Positions 24,726-37,493 are shown, counted from the first letter of the stretch. The stretch is 64,000 nucleotides of DNA from Siphonodentalium dalli (GCA_032622095.1 CP136069.1:163609043-163673042), one strand, 5' to 3'. Translations and numbers: made by a program. Notes: a model not told the origin generated them from the sequence alone.

Positions 24726-25109
24726 GTGTCCTGGTATCTTGCTCGTATAATAATTAACATCATATAGGTTATACAACTGAATTTAATTTAATTTATTTCC
24801 TCTAAAGGATTTAATTACTTTAAATGATTGCACTCAGTCAGTATCGATGCCCGCTAATCCACTGAGCACGTAGCCGAAAACGATTTTTGTGATAGGCCGC
24901 CCGTAACTGAAGTGATGGAGATTCAATATAGCATTATGGATTATGCAGTCTGAATCGTTAATCTTCCTTCGTGTGACATCACGTGAGAGACCACTAGCGA
25001 CGCACAGTGTCAAACCAGAAAGGCTGTCTCAATTGGCTTTTATCTACTGATTGTTTATACAGAAAGGGCTGGACCATATCGGAGCTGAAAATACATAAAC
25101 CGAATTATT

Positions 25110-25412
25110 ACAAAATTATTATTTCTTTGGCTTCGGGTAACCGACCCATCAAAGCTCCGAGTTATCGTGCATATATCGATTTTTGAAATCTTTTTTCACC
25201 ACCTGGAATATTTGGTGGCCTAGCAAATATTCGACGAGCCGACAGACACATGTACCAAATTGCGTTTAACAAAATGTTGACATATAAAACGTTTTTTGTT
25301 GAAAATTGTATACTAGAGTTGACAATGGTTAGCGTTATATTGTATCGATAAATAAATGTTGTTGTTGACTCAGATGACACGGGGACCATCGAATCGGATT
25401 GTGTACCTTTAA
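25110..25412. repeat. Diverged copy of TTAA-flanked family C
   Basis: Shares TTTCTTTGGCTTCGGG and ends GTGTACCTTTAA. The left end is lost. Confidence 0.4.
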
Positions 25413-25623
25413 TACTTATAGTTACTGATGAAGATCTGACCATTTATACTTTATTACTCAGTAATTCTGAGTAATTTGCGAATTTCCTGCTATATCTACA
25501 CTGGCATATTTTATTAATTATTTTTTTAATATTAAAGACCTATAGCATAATATTTTTTTATACTATATTTTACCCCCCCCCCCTACTCGTCTTCCATACT
25601 TCCGAAAGGACCATTGTGGACTT

Positions 25624-25652
25624 AAGAGAGACTTGTTAATCAAGTCTCTCTT
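25624..25652. repeat. Perfect short hairpin
   Basis: Twelve-base arms AAGAGAGACTTG and CAAGTCTCTCTT around TTAAT. Confidence 0.6.
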
Positions 25653-25744
25653 TCAATGTTATCATCGACGACGAACGAAGGTCGGTGGGTAAATTCCATT
25701 CATCGTCGCTGCACCTTCGTTTATAGATGAATTTTCTAGGTCCG

Positions 25745-27345
25745 TGAGGTTAGCACAACATTCAACATTCAACATTCGTTCAACATTCGCGTGAAGTTGG
25801 CACAACATTCAACATTCAACATTCGTTCAACATTCGCGTGAAGTTGGCACAACATTCAACATTCAACATTCGTTCAACATTCGAATTTTCTTGTACATAA
25901 GTTTTTTTAACGTGAATGGATTAAGTGGGTCGTACATATAGCACTCCTATCAAAATTAGAGTATTCGATACTTCGATGCTCATTTTTGAGCAATTTTAAC
26001 ATTCGATTTTTCTTGTACGTAAATTGTTTTAACGTGAATGGATTTAGTGGGTCGTATATATAGCACTCCTATCAAAATGAGTTTTCGATACTTCGATGCT
26101 CATTTTTGAGCAATTTTAACATTCGATTTTTCTTGTACATAAATTGTTTTAATGTGAATGGATTTAGTGGGTCGTATATATAGCACTCCTATCAAAATGA
26201 GTATTCGATATTTCGACGCTCATTTTTGAGCAATTTCAATTCCGGGGGAGAGAGAGTGCACATCATATACGCATGATCGGATCGGGCCCATATATGCAGG
26301 CATTGTACCCTGATGGTACTTTAATTCTCCATAGGGCCCACGCCTATCATGTGTGGTTTTCGCTGGCGAATGTTGGACAGAAAGAACATTCAACATTCGT
26401 TCAACATTCGCGTGAAGTTGGCACAACATTCAACATTCAACATTCGTTCAACATTCGAATTTTCTTGTACATAAGTTTTTTTAACGTGAATGGATTAAGT
26501 GGGTCGTATATATAGCACTCCTATCAAAATTAGAGTATTCGATACTTCGATGCTCATTTTTGAGCAATTTTAACATTCGATTTTTCATGTACGTAAATTG
26601 TTTTAACGTGAATGGATTTAATGGGTCGTATATATGGCACTCCTATCAAAATGAGTATTCGATATTTCGACGCTCATATTTGAGCAATTTAAATTCCGGG
26701 GGAGTGAGAGGGCACATCATATACGCATGATCGAATCGGGCCCATATATGCAGGCATTGTACCCTGATGGTACTCTAATTATCCATAGGGCCCACGCCTA
26801 TCATGTGTGGTTTTCGCTGGCGAATGTTGGACAGAAAGAACATTCAACATTCGTTCAACATTCGCGTGAAGTTGGCACAACATTCAACATTCAACATTCG
26901 TTCAACATTCGAATTTTCTTGTACATAAGTTTTTTTTAACGTGAATGGATTAAGTGGGTCGTACATATAGCACTCCTATCAAAATTAGAGTATTCGATAC
27001 TTCGATGCTCATTTTTGAGCAATTTTAACATTCGATTTTTCATGTACGTAAATTGTTAAATAATTAAAGTACCATCAGGGTACAATGCCTGCATATATGG
27101 GCCCGATCCGATCATGCGTATATGATGTGCCCTCTCTCTCCCCCGGAATTGAAATTGCTCAAAAATGAGCGTCGAAATATCGAATACTCATTTTGATAGG
27201 AGTGCTATATATACGACCCATTAAATCCATTCACGTTAAAACAATTTACGTACATGAAAAATCGAATGTTAAAATTGCTCAAAAATGAGCATCGAAGTAT
27301 CGAATACTCTAATTTTGATAGGAGTGCTATATATACGATCCACTT
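25745..27345. repeat. Left arm: TTCAACATTCG array and 110-bp minisatellite
   Basis: TTCAACATTCG units alternate with 100-120 bp blocks (AACGTGAATGGATTAAGTGG..ATAGCACTCCTATCAAAA..CTCATTTTTGAGCAATTT). A larger 450-bp period is present (26230-26680 against 26690-27060). At about 27058 the order inverts and runs as reverse complement to 27343. Confidence 0.75.
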
Positions 27346-27822
27346 AAAGGTACTCAACCCGTAAAGAGGGTCCCCATCTCAACAGATTCCAACAACAACA
27401 ATCCGATCAGAGGGTCCTATATTACTATTTCTTTGGCTTTGGGGGTAACAAATATTTGATTCGACTCGAGGAACCCATCAAACAAAGCTCAGAGTTATTA
27501 GATATTGATTTTTGAAAATTCTTATGTTCTCGAGATGAGTACTTATAACTGCCGTCAATTTGGTAACATGCTCGAGATTTTACGCCAAAATTCTATTCAA
27601 ACAGACAAGGATGGATAACTCTATAATCAAGTGGTAATAATTGACTACGTACTGGGCCAGAAAGAATTCCCGATAATGAAAAATAATAGATTTCTAAAAT
27701 CGATATCTAACAAATCTGAGCTTTGATGGGCGCGACTTCCTCGACTCGAATCAAATATTTTTGACCCCCGAAGCCATTGAAATAGTAATTGAGAGGAGTT
27801 TTATCGGGTTGAGTACCTTTAA
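27344..27822. mobile_element. TTAA-flanked MITE, family C, copy 1
   Basis: TTAA at both ends, terminal inverted AAAGGTACTCAACCCG and complement. Almost identical to 30930-31406 in the same orientation. Confidence 0.8.
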
Positions 27823-30800
27823 TTGTATCTATGCACATATGTATGCCACTTGTTGCATATGTTGGAATGATTTATCTGGGAGAAATTAAACCCATGGATC
27901 CATAAAGATTAATTTATGCATACAAAACCCAACATATTATATGAAATATAATATTTTCATCATTCCATGATCTGTCATGAACTGGATTCAGTGTACTCAT
28001 GGCTCATGCATATATGTATGCAGGAACTTGGCTTGTATGAAGCAACTGTTTTGTAGGACATTGATTGACAATTCTTCTGAAGAAATCATATCGCGAGAGA
28101 AACCATTTTATATTCACCTCCTTGAATATCTGGAATTTACCATTTTCATAGGTTATCATTACGTTATTAATAACTGATGTATCAGATGTATAACTGCCAC
28201 AACAAGATCAACACACATCCTTTCAGTGCCGATTATCGATACACCAATTAATGCCGAGTTTTTTTGTGCATCTGATTGAATGCACAACACAGGACAAGTA
28301 AGAATTTCCATCCAAGTGAATAACCATAAACTGACGAATTCATGTCGTACATGGTGTTATGTCGGTCGCGCTGGTGTCAGCCGTGCAATAATATTCACAA
28401 TACAACGATGTGCAACACGATATAGACCATGCTGGAATACTGGTACATGTAAGTTCATATCCCCAAGCCGTTGATGGTTTCGACAGCCGAGTAAACTTTG
28501 ATCGAATCCGCTTGTATAGTACCGTAGCTTATACACAAAATATCCAGATCCAGAAACAGGATAGCAAGTAAATAAGTCCTGAAAGAAACAGAGAATAACG
28601 TTAGCCCAATGCATTTTCTGTGTGCAGCTTGACATTGTCACACACTGTACACATCTTGATATATAAGAACCAGACCAATCCGGGAAATTCCTACATGCAT
28701 TTGCATGCACGAGGGTACTTTAATTAGTTGACCGGTTGCCAATAATATATATAAAATATGTATGCATATGGCACTTTAATTAATCGAACGGTTCCCGATA
28801 GTATATATATAGGTACCATACCTTTGCACGTGGTATGTAATCGTTACATATACTGGTCTCGATGAATTCGTGAGTTGGAAGGACTTGAGCACGTGCTGAT
28901 GACACCGACGCCGGTAGGCGGAGGTGTTATGCGCGCGCGAAGTTTTTCTCAACTCATGAATATCTCTGAGAACAGCAGGTAATTATCTTATATACCCAAT
29001 ACCCAGGATCGTCTCAATCAACCAATTGGTCACGGATTCTCAAAACTCGCTATAAGCCTACGTACTGATCACTCTCGTCGGTGTCAATTTCTAGCAAAAC
29101 TGTCAATCAGTTCATTAATAAAATTGCACAGATCCCACAAGAGCCAGCGCATGGTAAGTTTCTGCTCATTGGAAATTTTCCCCAGCAAATATGAGACCGA
29201 ACATATTAGTAAATTCGCAAGATATCGAGTAATTATTTTAGCATGTTTTGAATTGTTGTCAGCCGTATCATCAACGATAAAGAGTGTTTGTGTTTCAATG
29301 GCCATTTACTAGTACGATGAATATTAAACAGCGGTTTGAAAACTTGCTTTATAAAAAATCTCAGCATTTGGTGACAAATCGGAATGGATATGAAGAACGG
29401 GGTTTGAGAACGGGGGGGGGGGGGGTAATATGTCAGGGACTTTGACAGAAGCCTTCCTTTTTTGAGGGGTTAAATTGCAACCACCCGTGAACCAATCTGT
29501 TTTCCCAACTTGACCAAGTTTCATCTGGTCTCCCATTCGATGCTGAGTTTGAAATCCAACACACTACCATTTAATAGCTATAATATAGTCTTTGTAGAAA
29601 ATAATATAATGTACTCTAAATATTACATATCTGTTGGGAACCGAAACTATTCAGACGATCTCAGAAAGATTTTGCCTGAAATTCAACTTATGATATTGAA
29701 AATTCCAAATCTTGAAATTAGCTCACCGCATAATAATGACCAAAACGATACTCATTAGAAATTTGGAAATGTAAACTATCGAAATGATCTCAAACAGATT
29801 TTGCCTAAGATGTTCAACTTATAAAGTTATTGAAAATTTAAAATTTTGAAATTATCTGGGGGGGGGGGGGGGTAATACCTCGACCTCTATCGCCACATCC
29901 ATGTTGCGATCACCCTAATTATTTGTTCTAACCCACAACCTCCTAGAGTGGGCAATCTAACTGTCAGGTCAGGGACAATACGGGTAAGGTTGTCCCGCCC
30001 CATTAACTTTTACCAAAATGTTAGGCATTTCATGACTGACACGCCACATCCATCTTTGCACACATTACCATATTTATTCCAACCCACATTGTCACAGATA
30101 TTAAATTCTTACTGTGAGGGGCGTGAGGACAACGGGTGTGGGGGCTTGACAACAGCATGTTGATAGCAGACCGCCTTTCTGCCAAACTGCTCTAAATGTA
30201 GGCCTATATACTGGTTAGAACAACAAACTATTTCAGTTGGTAGCTTGGTGAGCCCCAAGCCAAGTAATTAATTGATATGAATACCTCAGACAAAATATGG
30301 GATTGGTAATATTTGTTTATTGGTAAAAAAATGCCCCATATGTATCGCCAAAATTATTAAAAATTTCCAAAAGTTATGCATGTCGCCACCCCCTGCATGC
30401 GTCACGTCCCACATATCCACAAAAAGTTAAATTACCCGCCCAATAATATCTAATCATGTCTATTATTGGGGGGGGGGGTGTGTTCAAATTTATGTTTTAG
30501 GGACACGCGGCATTTAATACAGTGACAACGTCCATTATGTAGTCATTGGTCGTTTGTGGGGGATGCATCAATACACAAATTGACCCCAACCAAATACATA
30601 AATCCTAATATTACTCAACGTTACGACTATAGGCCCACACTACAGCTGAAATAATTATTGTGACACAGTGTGACAACGTAATAACTTCCTTCCAACAGCT
30701 CCAGTCATGTGAACATTGACACAACGTATCAATATGACGTGATTCTTTGACGTAAACAATGTAAAATGATACGCACGTAATGTAAAATTTGTAAAATGAA

Positions 30801-30929
30801 ACTATTTTTTGGCAATTATGGGTGTATGACAATTGCTGGGCAGCGGATCGCGTTTCAAACCCATGTGACGTGAGTCATTGTAGAAACAAGTTGAAAATTT
30901 CATGTCTGACACATCATTACTTGGTAACT
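27823..30929. other. Core of the 8.5-kb element, no confirmed gene
   Basis: Contains the possible exon at 28357-28578, poly-G runs at 29412-29425 and 29858-29872, and ORFs of about 70-80 codons without recognisable domains (for example minus 29084-29305). Confidence 0.35.
28357..28578 (-). other. Possible coding exon, unidentified
   Basis: A strong acceptor (TCTCTGTTTCTTTCAG) opens a 73-residue frame to a TAA: DLFTCYPVSGSGYFVYKLRY..., then GCRNHQRLGDMNLHVPV. Composition looks protein-like and I recognise no family. On the plus strand the same DNA has a good donor (GGTACAT|GTAAGT at about 28448), so the strand is uncertain. No partner exon was found. Confidence 0.22.
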
Positions 30930-31406
30930 TTAAAGGTACTCAACCCGTAAAGAGGGTCCCCATCTCAACAGATTCCAACAACAACAATCCGATCAGAGGG
31001 TCCTATATTACTATTTCTTTGGCTTTGGGGGTAACAAATATTTGATTCGACTCGAGGAATCCATCAAACAAAGCTCAGAGTTATTAGATATTGATTTTTG
31101 AAAATTCTTATGTTCTCGAGATGAGTACTTATAACTGCCGTCAATTTGGTAACATGCTCGAGATTTTACGCCAAAATTCTATTCAAACAGACAAGGATGG
31201 ATAACTCTATAATCAAGTGGTAATAATTGACTACGTACTGGGCCAGAAAGAATTCCCGATAATGAAAAATAATAGATTTCTAAAATCGATATCTAACAAA
31301 TCTGAGCTTTGATGGGTGACTTCCTCGACTCGAATCAAATATTTTTGACCCCCGAAGCCATTGAAATAGTAATTGAGAGGAGTTTTATCGGGTTGAGTAC
31401 CTTTAA
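30930..31406. mobile_element. TTAA-flanked MITE, family C, copy 2
   Basis: TTAA at 30930-30933 and 31403-31406. Differs from the copy at 27344 at very few bases, so one was recently duplicated. Confidence 0.82.
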
Positions 31407-31852
31407 TCCATTCACGTTAAAAAAAACTTATGTACAAGAAAATTCGAATGTTGAACGAATGTTGAATGTTGAATGTTGTGCCAACTTCACGCGAATGTTG
31501 AACGAATGTTGAATGTTCTTTCTGTCCAACATTCGCCAGCGAAAACCACACATGATAGGCGTGGGCCCTATGGATAATTAAAGTACCATCAGGGTACAAT
31601 GCCTGCATATATGGGCCCGATCCGATCATGCGTATATGATGTGCCCTCTCTCTCCCCCGGAATTGAAATTGCTCAAAAATGAGCGTCGAAATATCGAATA
31701 CTCATTTTGATAGGAGTGCTATATATACGACCCATTAAATCCATTCACGTTAAAACAATTTACGTATATACATGAAAAATCGAATGTTAAAATTGCTCAA
31801 AAATGAGCATCGAAGTATCGATTACTCTAATTTTGATAGGAGTGCTATATAT
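31407..31852. repeat. Right arm of the 8.5-kb element, part 1
   Basis: Reverse complement of the 26400-27060 arrays. It is cut at 31852 by the 2.2-kb insertion and resumes at 34057. Confidence 0.75.
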
Positions 31853-32817
31853 GAGGGTGACGACCCCCCTTTTCGTACGCCGGGTGCGGGGTCTGTTATG
31901 GCGTATTCCGGATGCCAGACCACCGTACGCCGGATGCCGTCAGGCACATATATCGGATGCCGGATGCTTCCATTGATAATTTTTCTTGACGTTAAACAGC
32001 AAAAACACAACGAAATTACGTCCGCTAATTTATATTTCTTTGCTCGGACACTCTATTTCCCACAATTTAGCTAATTATACGTCTCGTTATCACATCTGAC
32101 ATATCTAAATAGTGATAATTAATATTTAGTACCTACTGTTAAAATAAATCGCAATGCTGATCTGCGATATCGGTTTGTTATATTATCCGATAGAATTGTC
32201 GCCCATCTGATGTCTGCTTGGCAATAATTTTGAATATGTAATTAATTTTTAATAAATTTTGAAAAATGTATTTAGAAGCCTGCATGCGACTTCAATTTAA
32301 TAACACCATTAAAACTTCAACGGAGAAGACAATCTAAGTACAATCAGGGCGGTGTTGACAAAAGAATATGCCCTGGCCTTGGCGAATGGCGAATGGGTTA
32401 AGACACTCGGAGTCTCGAACTACAGGTTCAAAGTTGCACTGAAGAGGCTTGAAAAAGATCCCGAGTCTCCAAATGGAAGATTTTTTACAGGCTGAGACGG
32501 AGAAAGAGTGGCATGGACATATGTACTGTATCGACATGGAATGCAGGGAGGCGACAAGTGCCAAATATTTACAAGTTCACGGATATGAAATAATATGCTA
32601 CAAAATATAATTGGGCGGGACCATGAGTGCCCGTGCCTCACAAATGCTTCAATAATTAATCACTGATCAAATTGCATGATATTGCGAGTGTGTGGTGTGA
32701 CATGATGAGGTGTTTGTAAACATGAATTATTATAATCTTAACTCCTAGAGTTATGTGAAATCATAACATTGTTAGATTTATTATACTATACTGCACATGT
32801 ATAATGCTATACGTTTG

Positions 32818-33300
32818 TTAAAGGTACTCAATCCGAATAAACGCTCGCAAATTACTATTTCCTTGGCTTCGGGGGGGGGGGGGGGGGGGGGGGGGGTAAA
32901 ACATATTTGATTCGAGTCGAGGAACCCATCCATGAGTGATCCATCACAGCTCAGAGTGATCAAATATCGATGTTTGAAATCTATTATTTTAGGTGGCCCA
33001 ATAGACAGTCAACGAGAAGAATTCCATTGACCAAATTGCGGGTAAAGATGGATAACTCTAAAATCAAGTGGCTTTTTGTGTTAGATATATATTTGACAAA
33101 CCGGCAAAATTTCGTTGAACAAAATGTTGATAAATAACAGGTTTTGCAGGGTTTTGTGGAATTTTATACTATAGTTGATTGTGCTTTTCGTTATATTTGG
33201 GCAATTATTAGATTATGATAACTGAAGCGGCATTTCAAAACATGTTGTCGTTTTTGTTGGAATGTGATGATATGGAGACCCTCTGATTGAGTACCTTTAA
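32818..33300. mobile_element. TTAA-flanked MITE, family C, with a G26 tract
   Basis: TTAA at both ends. The GGCTTCGGGGG motif of the family has expanded to 26 G at 32871-32896. Confidence 0.8.
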
Positions 33301-33506
33301 TTTGAAATATTAAATATTAAAAAGATGTTAGTTTTCTATTTGCGTGTCCCTGGTGTTCAATACTATCGTGTACGACCATGAACGGTCACCCAAGATTTGC
33401 TATATATGTGGTTTCCGCACGTATGCCACTTCAACTTCTCCTCATTCAGTATATTATACCACTCCTGTCATTTGGAACATGGTCTATGCCTTTCACCCCC
33501 ACCCAA

Positions 33507-33797
33507 TACGCCCTATCATGTCATTATAACTCGCGGCCATATTAGATCCACCATGCATGCAGGTCCGGTTCCATGGTATCAGAGATTCTTCCATGCAGTC
33601 CCGGTTGTTTTATTGCTACAGATCAAAGTTCTGGCCGGGAGTAGCATTTCCATATGTGGAGCTTTTGAATATTCATGACTTCCATTTATGTCATATATGG
33701 AAATGCTACTCCAAAACTTTGAACTGTAGCAGTGAACCCACGGAACCGGACCTGGTGGATCCAATATGGCCGCGAGTAAGTTAGATAGGGCGTATAT
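33507..33797. mobile_element. Palindromic MITE, family D
   Basis: Inverted ends ATACGCCCTATC..ACTCGCGGCCATATTGGATC type of about 45 bp. The core is a second inverted pair (CAAAGTTCTGG..AGTAGCATTTCC). Related to 36481-36683. Confidence 0.7.
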
Positions 33798-34064
33798 ATA
33801 TATGTATGATATGAGATCATACATTTAGTAAAAAGTTTAATCTTTCCGTAAAGCTGCTAAATCAAATCATTACTAGTCAATACGGAGACTAATTCCAATA
33901 CCTCATGCCAACGTTCACTTCGTTTCCGAGTCTGTTTTCAATAAATTTAATCAAATAGTATTCCGGATGCCGCCTCTCTGTTATGGCGTATTCCGGATGC
34001 CGGGGTCCATTTTAAGCCGGATGCCGGATGCCGGATGCCAGGGGGAGGGGGGTCGTCACCCTCA

Positions 34065-34218
34065 TATATACGACCCACTTAATCCATTCACGTTAAAAAA
34101 ACTTATGTACAAGAAAATTCGAATGTTGAACGAATGTTGAATGTTGAATGTTGTGCCAACTTCACGCGAATGTTGAACGAATGTTGAATGTTGAATGTTG
34201 TGCTAACTTCACGGACCC
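34065..34218. repeat. Right arm of the 8.5-kb element, part 2
   Basis: Complement of the first 120 bases of the left arm, finishing in CACGGACCC just before the duplication. Confidence 0.75.
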
Positions 34219-34228
34219 GAATTTTCTA

Positions 34229-35113
34229 CATCTAATTCTGAATCTGAAATCTTTTGGGATTTACTATTTTGAGTAACACGAACGGAACCAGGAACACTTT
34301 TCACGTGCAGCTTCCAAGTAACAGAGTGACTATTTGGAGTAACAGGAACAGGAACAAATATATAATAAGCTCAATTTTCTCTCGTTTTACGCAATCAAAC
34401 AATATATTATAGTACATCATTCGAAAGCATAGCCGCTCCCCTTCATGACTGGTGTAACAATTAAACTCTACTTTTGAGACTATATATATCGTTGGCAAGA
34501 AACGTCGAGTGGTGAATCGGAAAGAACGTAACATAAAAAATTATTCTATTATTTCTAAAGGATTATATATTGTGCTCATCTTTGGATTAACTATATACCA
34601 AACGTTGTTGTAGAAAACTTACAGTTTGTTATAATAATGCATATACAAAATTTATAAGTTATGAGAGATCATGTATAGTGCGAGTGGGAAATTTGTAGAT
34701 GACAGAATGTGCCCTCTGACAGTGTTGATTCGAAAGGGTGTATATATGGATTTTGTGTGATAATTTATAAATCTTTAAACGGGTATTTTGAATGTTATTT
34801 GTAACTCAGATCTGATCTATCGGTCAAATTTATTTAATCATTGGAATCAACTTCTTTATATTTAATTTGTAATTATATGTTGTATGTATGACTATATATG
34901 GGCATATCTTGCCTAAATAAACAAAATACATGTATATTGAAACAATAGTTACCTTTGGTGAAAACATTTGGAAAATGGCTATGACTTTGATAAGTTATTT
35001 CAGAGTATATGAAGCATGATAGATTGATATTCCGGGTATTTTGTATTGTGCTGTTTTATCCCTATTTCCACATCACGTGTCCTTTTCCCAATCGTCAAAA
35101 CAAAATAAAATAT
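34229..35113. other. Gene-free stretch
   Basis: AT-rich; nothing supported. Confidence 0.35.
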
Positions 35114-36303
35114 GAAAGTGTCAATGACACTGTAGCTCAACTTGGAAAGGGAATAATTTAATGTATTAAGTCAATGGAGCGATTAGGAATGTGGAAAGTT
35201 GAATGTCTAATACTAGTTTATAGACATGAAGAGAAAAGTAAAATCCAAGATGGCTGCTGGCGGCCATGTTTTTTGGCCGAATGACCCCAAAATTACTCGT
35301 TCCCATCTACATGTCATTGTTAATATCCTTGACAAATTGTATGATGATCAGACTAAAGGTACGACATGCAGCCCGTGCTAAAGAATTTAGTCATACAAAG
35401 AGTAAACTCCAAGATGGCTGCTGGCGGCCATGTTTTTTGGCCAAATGACCCCAAAATTACTCGTTCCCATCTACATGTCAATATTATCATCCATGACAAA
35501 TTTCATGATGATCAGACGAACAGTACGACCTGTGGCCCGTGCTAATGGATTAAATTTTGAAATCCAAGATGGCCGCTGGCGGGCATGTTTTTTGTCCGAA
35601 TGACCCCAAAAATGACTCGTTCCCATCTACATTCCAATTTCAACAGCCATGACAAATTTTATGTCATTAGTAACATTCTTGACAAATTTTATGATGATCA
35701 GACTAAAAGTAGGACCTGTAGCCCGTGCTAAAGGATTTAGTCATACAAAGAGTAAAATCCAAGATGGCTGCTGGCGGCTATGTTTTTTGGCCGAATGACC
35801 CCAAAATGACTCGTTCCCATCTTCATGTCATTATTAACATTCTTGACAAATTTTATGATGATCAGACTGAAAGTACGACCAGTAGCCCGTGCTAAAGAAT
35901 TTAGTCATACAAAGAGTAAAATCCAAGATGGCTGCTGGCGGCCATGTTTTTGGGCCGAATGACCCTGAATGACCCCAAAATTACTCGTTCCCATCTACAT
36001 GTCAGTATTAACATCCATGACAAATTTCATGATGATCAGACAAACAGTACGGCCTGTAGCCCGTGCTAATGGATTGAATTTTGAAATCAAAGATGGCCGC
36101 TGGCGGCCATGTTTTTTCCGAATGACCCCAAAATGAATCATTCTGGTCTAAATGTTGATGTCAACAGCTATGATAAATTTCATAATGATCCGACCATAGG
36201 TACGACCTGTAGCATGAATTGTTGACGCCTTACGCACACACGGACGAAGGACGACAAAGCCATGGCAATAGCTCAAACTTTACAAAGTAAAGTTGAGCTA
36301 ATT
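35114..36303. mobile_element. Family E element with 160-bp tandem repeats
   Basis: Begins GAAAGTGTCAATGACACTGTAGCTCAACTTGG-like and ends AAAGTTGAGCTAA, a short inverted pair. Six CCAAGATGGCTGCTGGCGGC units lie at spacings of 155-195 bases. Relatives lie at 52253-52685, 59225-60262 and 60424-61000. Confidence 0.72.
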
Positions 36304-36480
36304 AGCCTAATAATCATAACGGGTGGACGTCTTCGGCGAACGACATTCGTGGTGATAATCCTCTGCATGGTGACAACAAAAAGGAGAATGCTTTAAATAA
36401 CGTCTCACAATTATACAACATAATGACTGACATGTGTGAATGACAACTCTGACAAGAAAGGTTTCTGTATGGTTTTAATA

Positions 36481-36683
36481 AGCGAGATCACTGAGTCTCC
36501 GCCATATTGGATCTATCGAGCCCAATCCAGCTATAGGTCAAAGTTCTGCACGGAGGTGCATTCCATATATGGATATTTGAATATTCATGAATTCCATACA
36601 TGGAATGCACCTCCAGAACTTTGACATGTAGCACCTAAGACGCGGAATGGGGGCTGCATGGATCCAATATGGTCGCGACTTAC
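36481..36683. mobile_element. Palindromic MITE, family D, second copy
   Basis: Ends GCCATATTGGATC and GGATCCAATATGG. The core hairpin (GGTGCATTCCATATATGGAT.. with complement) matches the core of 33507-33797. Confidence 0.7.
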
Positions 36684-37493
36684 TGACATGATTTGTAGAA
36701 TATAACTGTGGCGTTTTTGCATTAAATGTAGCCTACACGAGACTATTTAATAAATCTATTGTGCACAGTATTATAAGTTTATATTATAACAACTGCATAT
36801 GAGATATAAAGTATTATTGTGCAAAGTTATTGAATGATACCAATTCTAGTTCCAGAGATAAAAAGTTTTTTGTATCTGTTGCAGACCTGCACACTTAAAT
36901 TGGAAACAAGCCACAATGTCTCAACATTGTTCTAATATGATAACTATATGTGTTCTGCAAACTCCAGGTGTTTTGTTGTTTTAAGTTTAAGGAATGTTTG
37001 GTACGTACTACTACAGCTAGAGGCTATATACTCATGCGCCCAGTGGAGGGGTCATGGGGCTACAGTCCCTATCTGGGAGGGTCCCCCCCCCGTCGGGTGG
37101 GCTGCAATGGTCAGTCTGATATAGCTATAGCCCCCATGTCGGGGGGGGGGGGGGGGGGGGGGGGTTCCTTATGGATTATACAACTTTATACAAACAGACG
37201 CCAAATAGAAATACAGCGTTCAATTGCGGACACCTATCAATCGGACCAAAAAGGGGAGATTACTCTAATTTATTTCGCGCACTTGTTTAGGAATTTTTTT
37301 AAAGTATGAAAGGCGAATTATTCAAACAATATTAGATTTAGAACGTCACACCACAGCACGATTATTGGAACCTCTTATCAAAATCAGTCGATAAAGACAT
37401 ACACCCATCATTTTACATGCATTTTGTATGCAAAAGTCTTTACTTTTGAATTTGGTCCTTTTCCTTTGGTATTAAATTTAAATTTAAAGGGGT

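Larger units (their letters stand above)
31853..34056. mobile_element. Inverted-repeat element, 2.2 kb, with CCGGATGC motifs
   Basis: Ends GAGGGTGACGACCCCCC and ..GGGGGGTCGTCACCCTC, with ATATAT on both flanks (31847-31852, 34057-34062). Subterminal repeats of CCGGATGCCGGATGC and GTTATGGCGTATTCCGG occur at each end. The interior holds a family C MITE and a palindromic MITE. Confidence 0.7.
25739..34218. mobile_element. Mutator/foldback-like composite element, 8.5 kb
   Basis: Bounded by the perfect 10-bp duplication GAATTTTCTA (25729-25738 and 34219-34228). Ends GGTCCGTGAGGTTAGCACAA and its near complement continue into TTCAACATTCG tandem repeats on both sides. A 9-11 bp duplication with long, internally repetitive inverted ends fits Mutator-like or foldback elements. 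The interior carries two near-identical family C MITEs, a 2.2-kb insertion (31853-34056) and 3 kb of unassigned DNA. No transposase recognised. Confidence 0.72.

Noticed and set aside
29084-29305. 73-codon minus-strand ORF (LANLLICSVSYLLGKIS), considered as a HORMA-like fragment
   Set aside because: The resemblance is a short hydrophobic pattern only; no splice structure and an overlapping ORF on the other strand.
26273-31629. Three nearly identical 70-80-codon ORFs (MIGSGPYMQALYPDG..)
   Set aside because: They are copies of the minisatellite arms of the 8.5-kb element, in both orientations, without gene context.
32380-32450. tRNA-derived SINE with a B-box-like GGTTCAAAGTTG
   Set aside because: No convincing A box at the right distance, no cloverleaf and no second copy.
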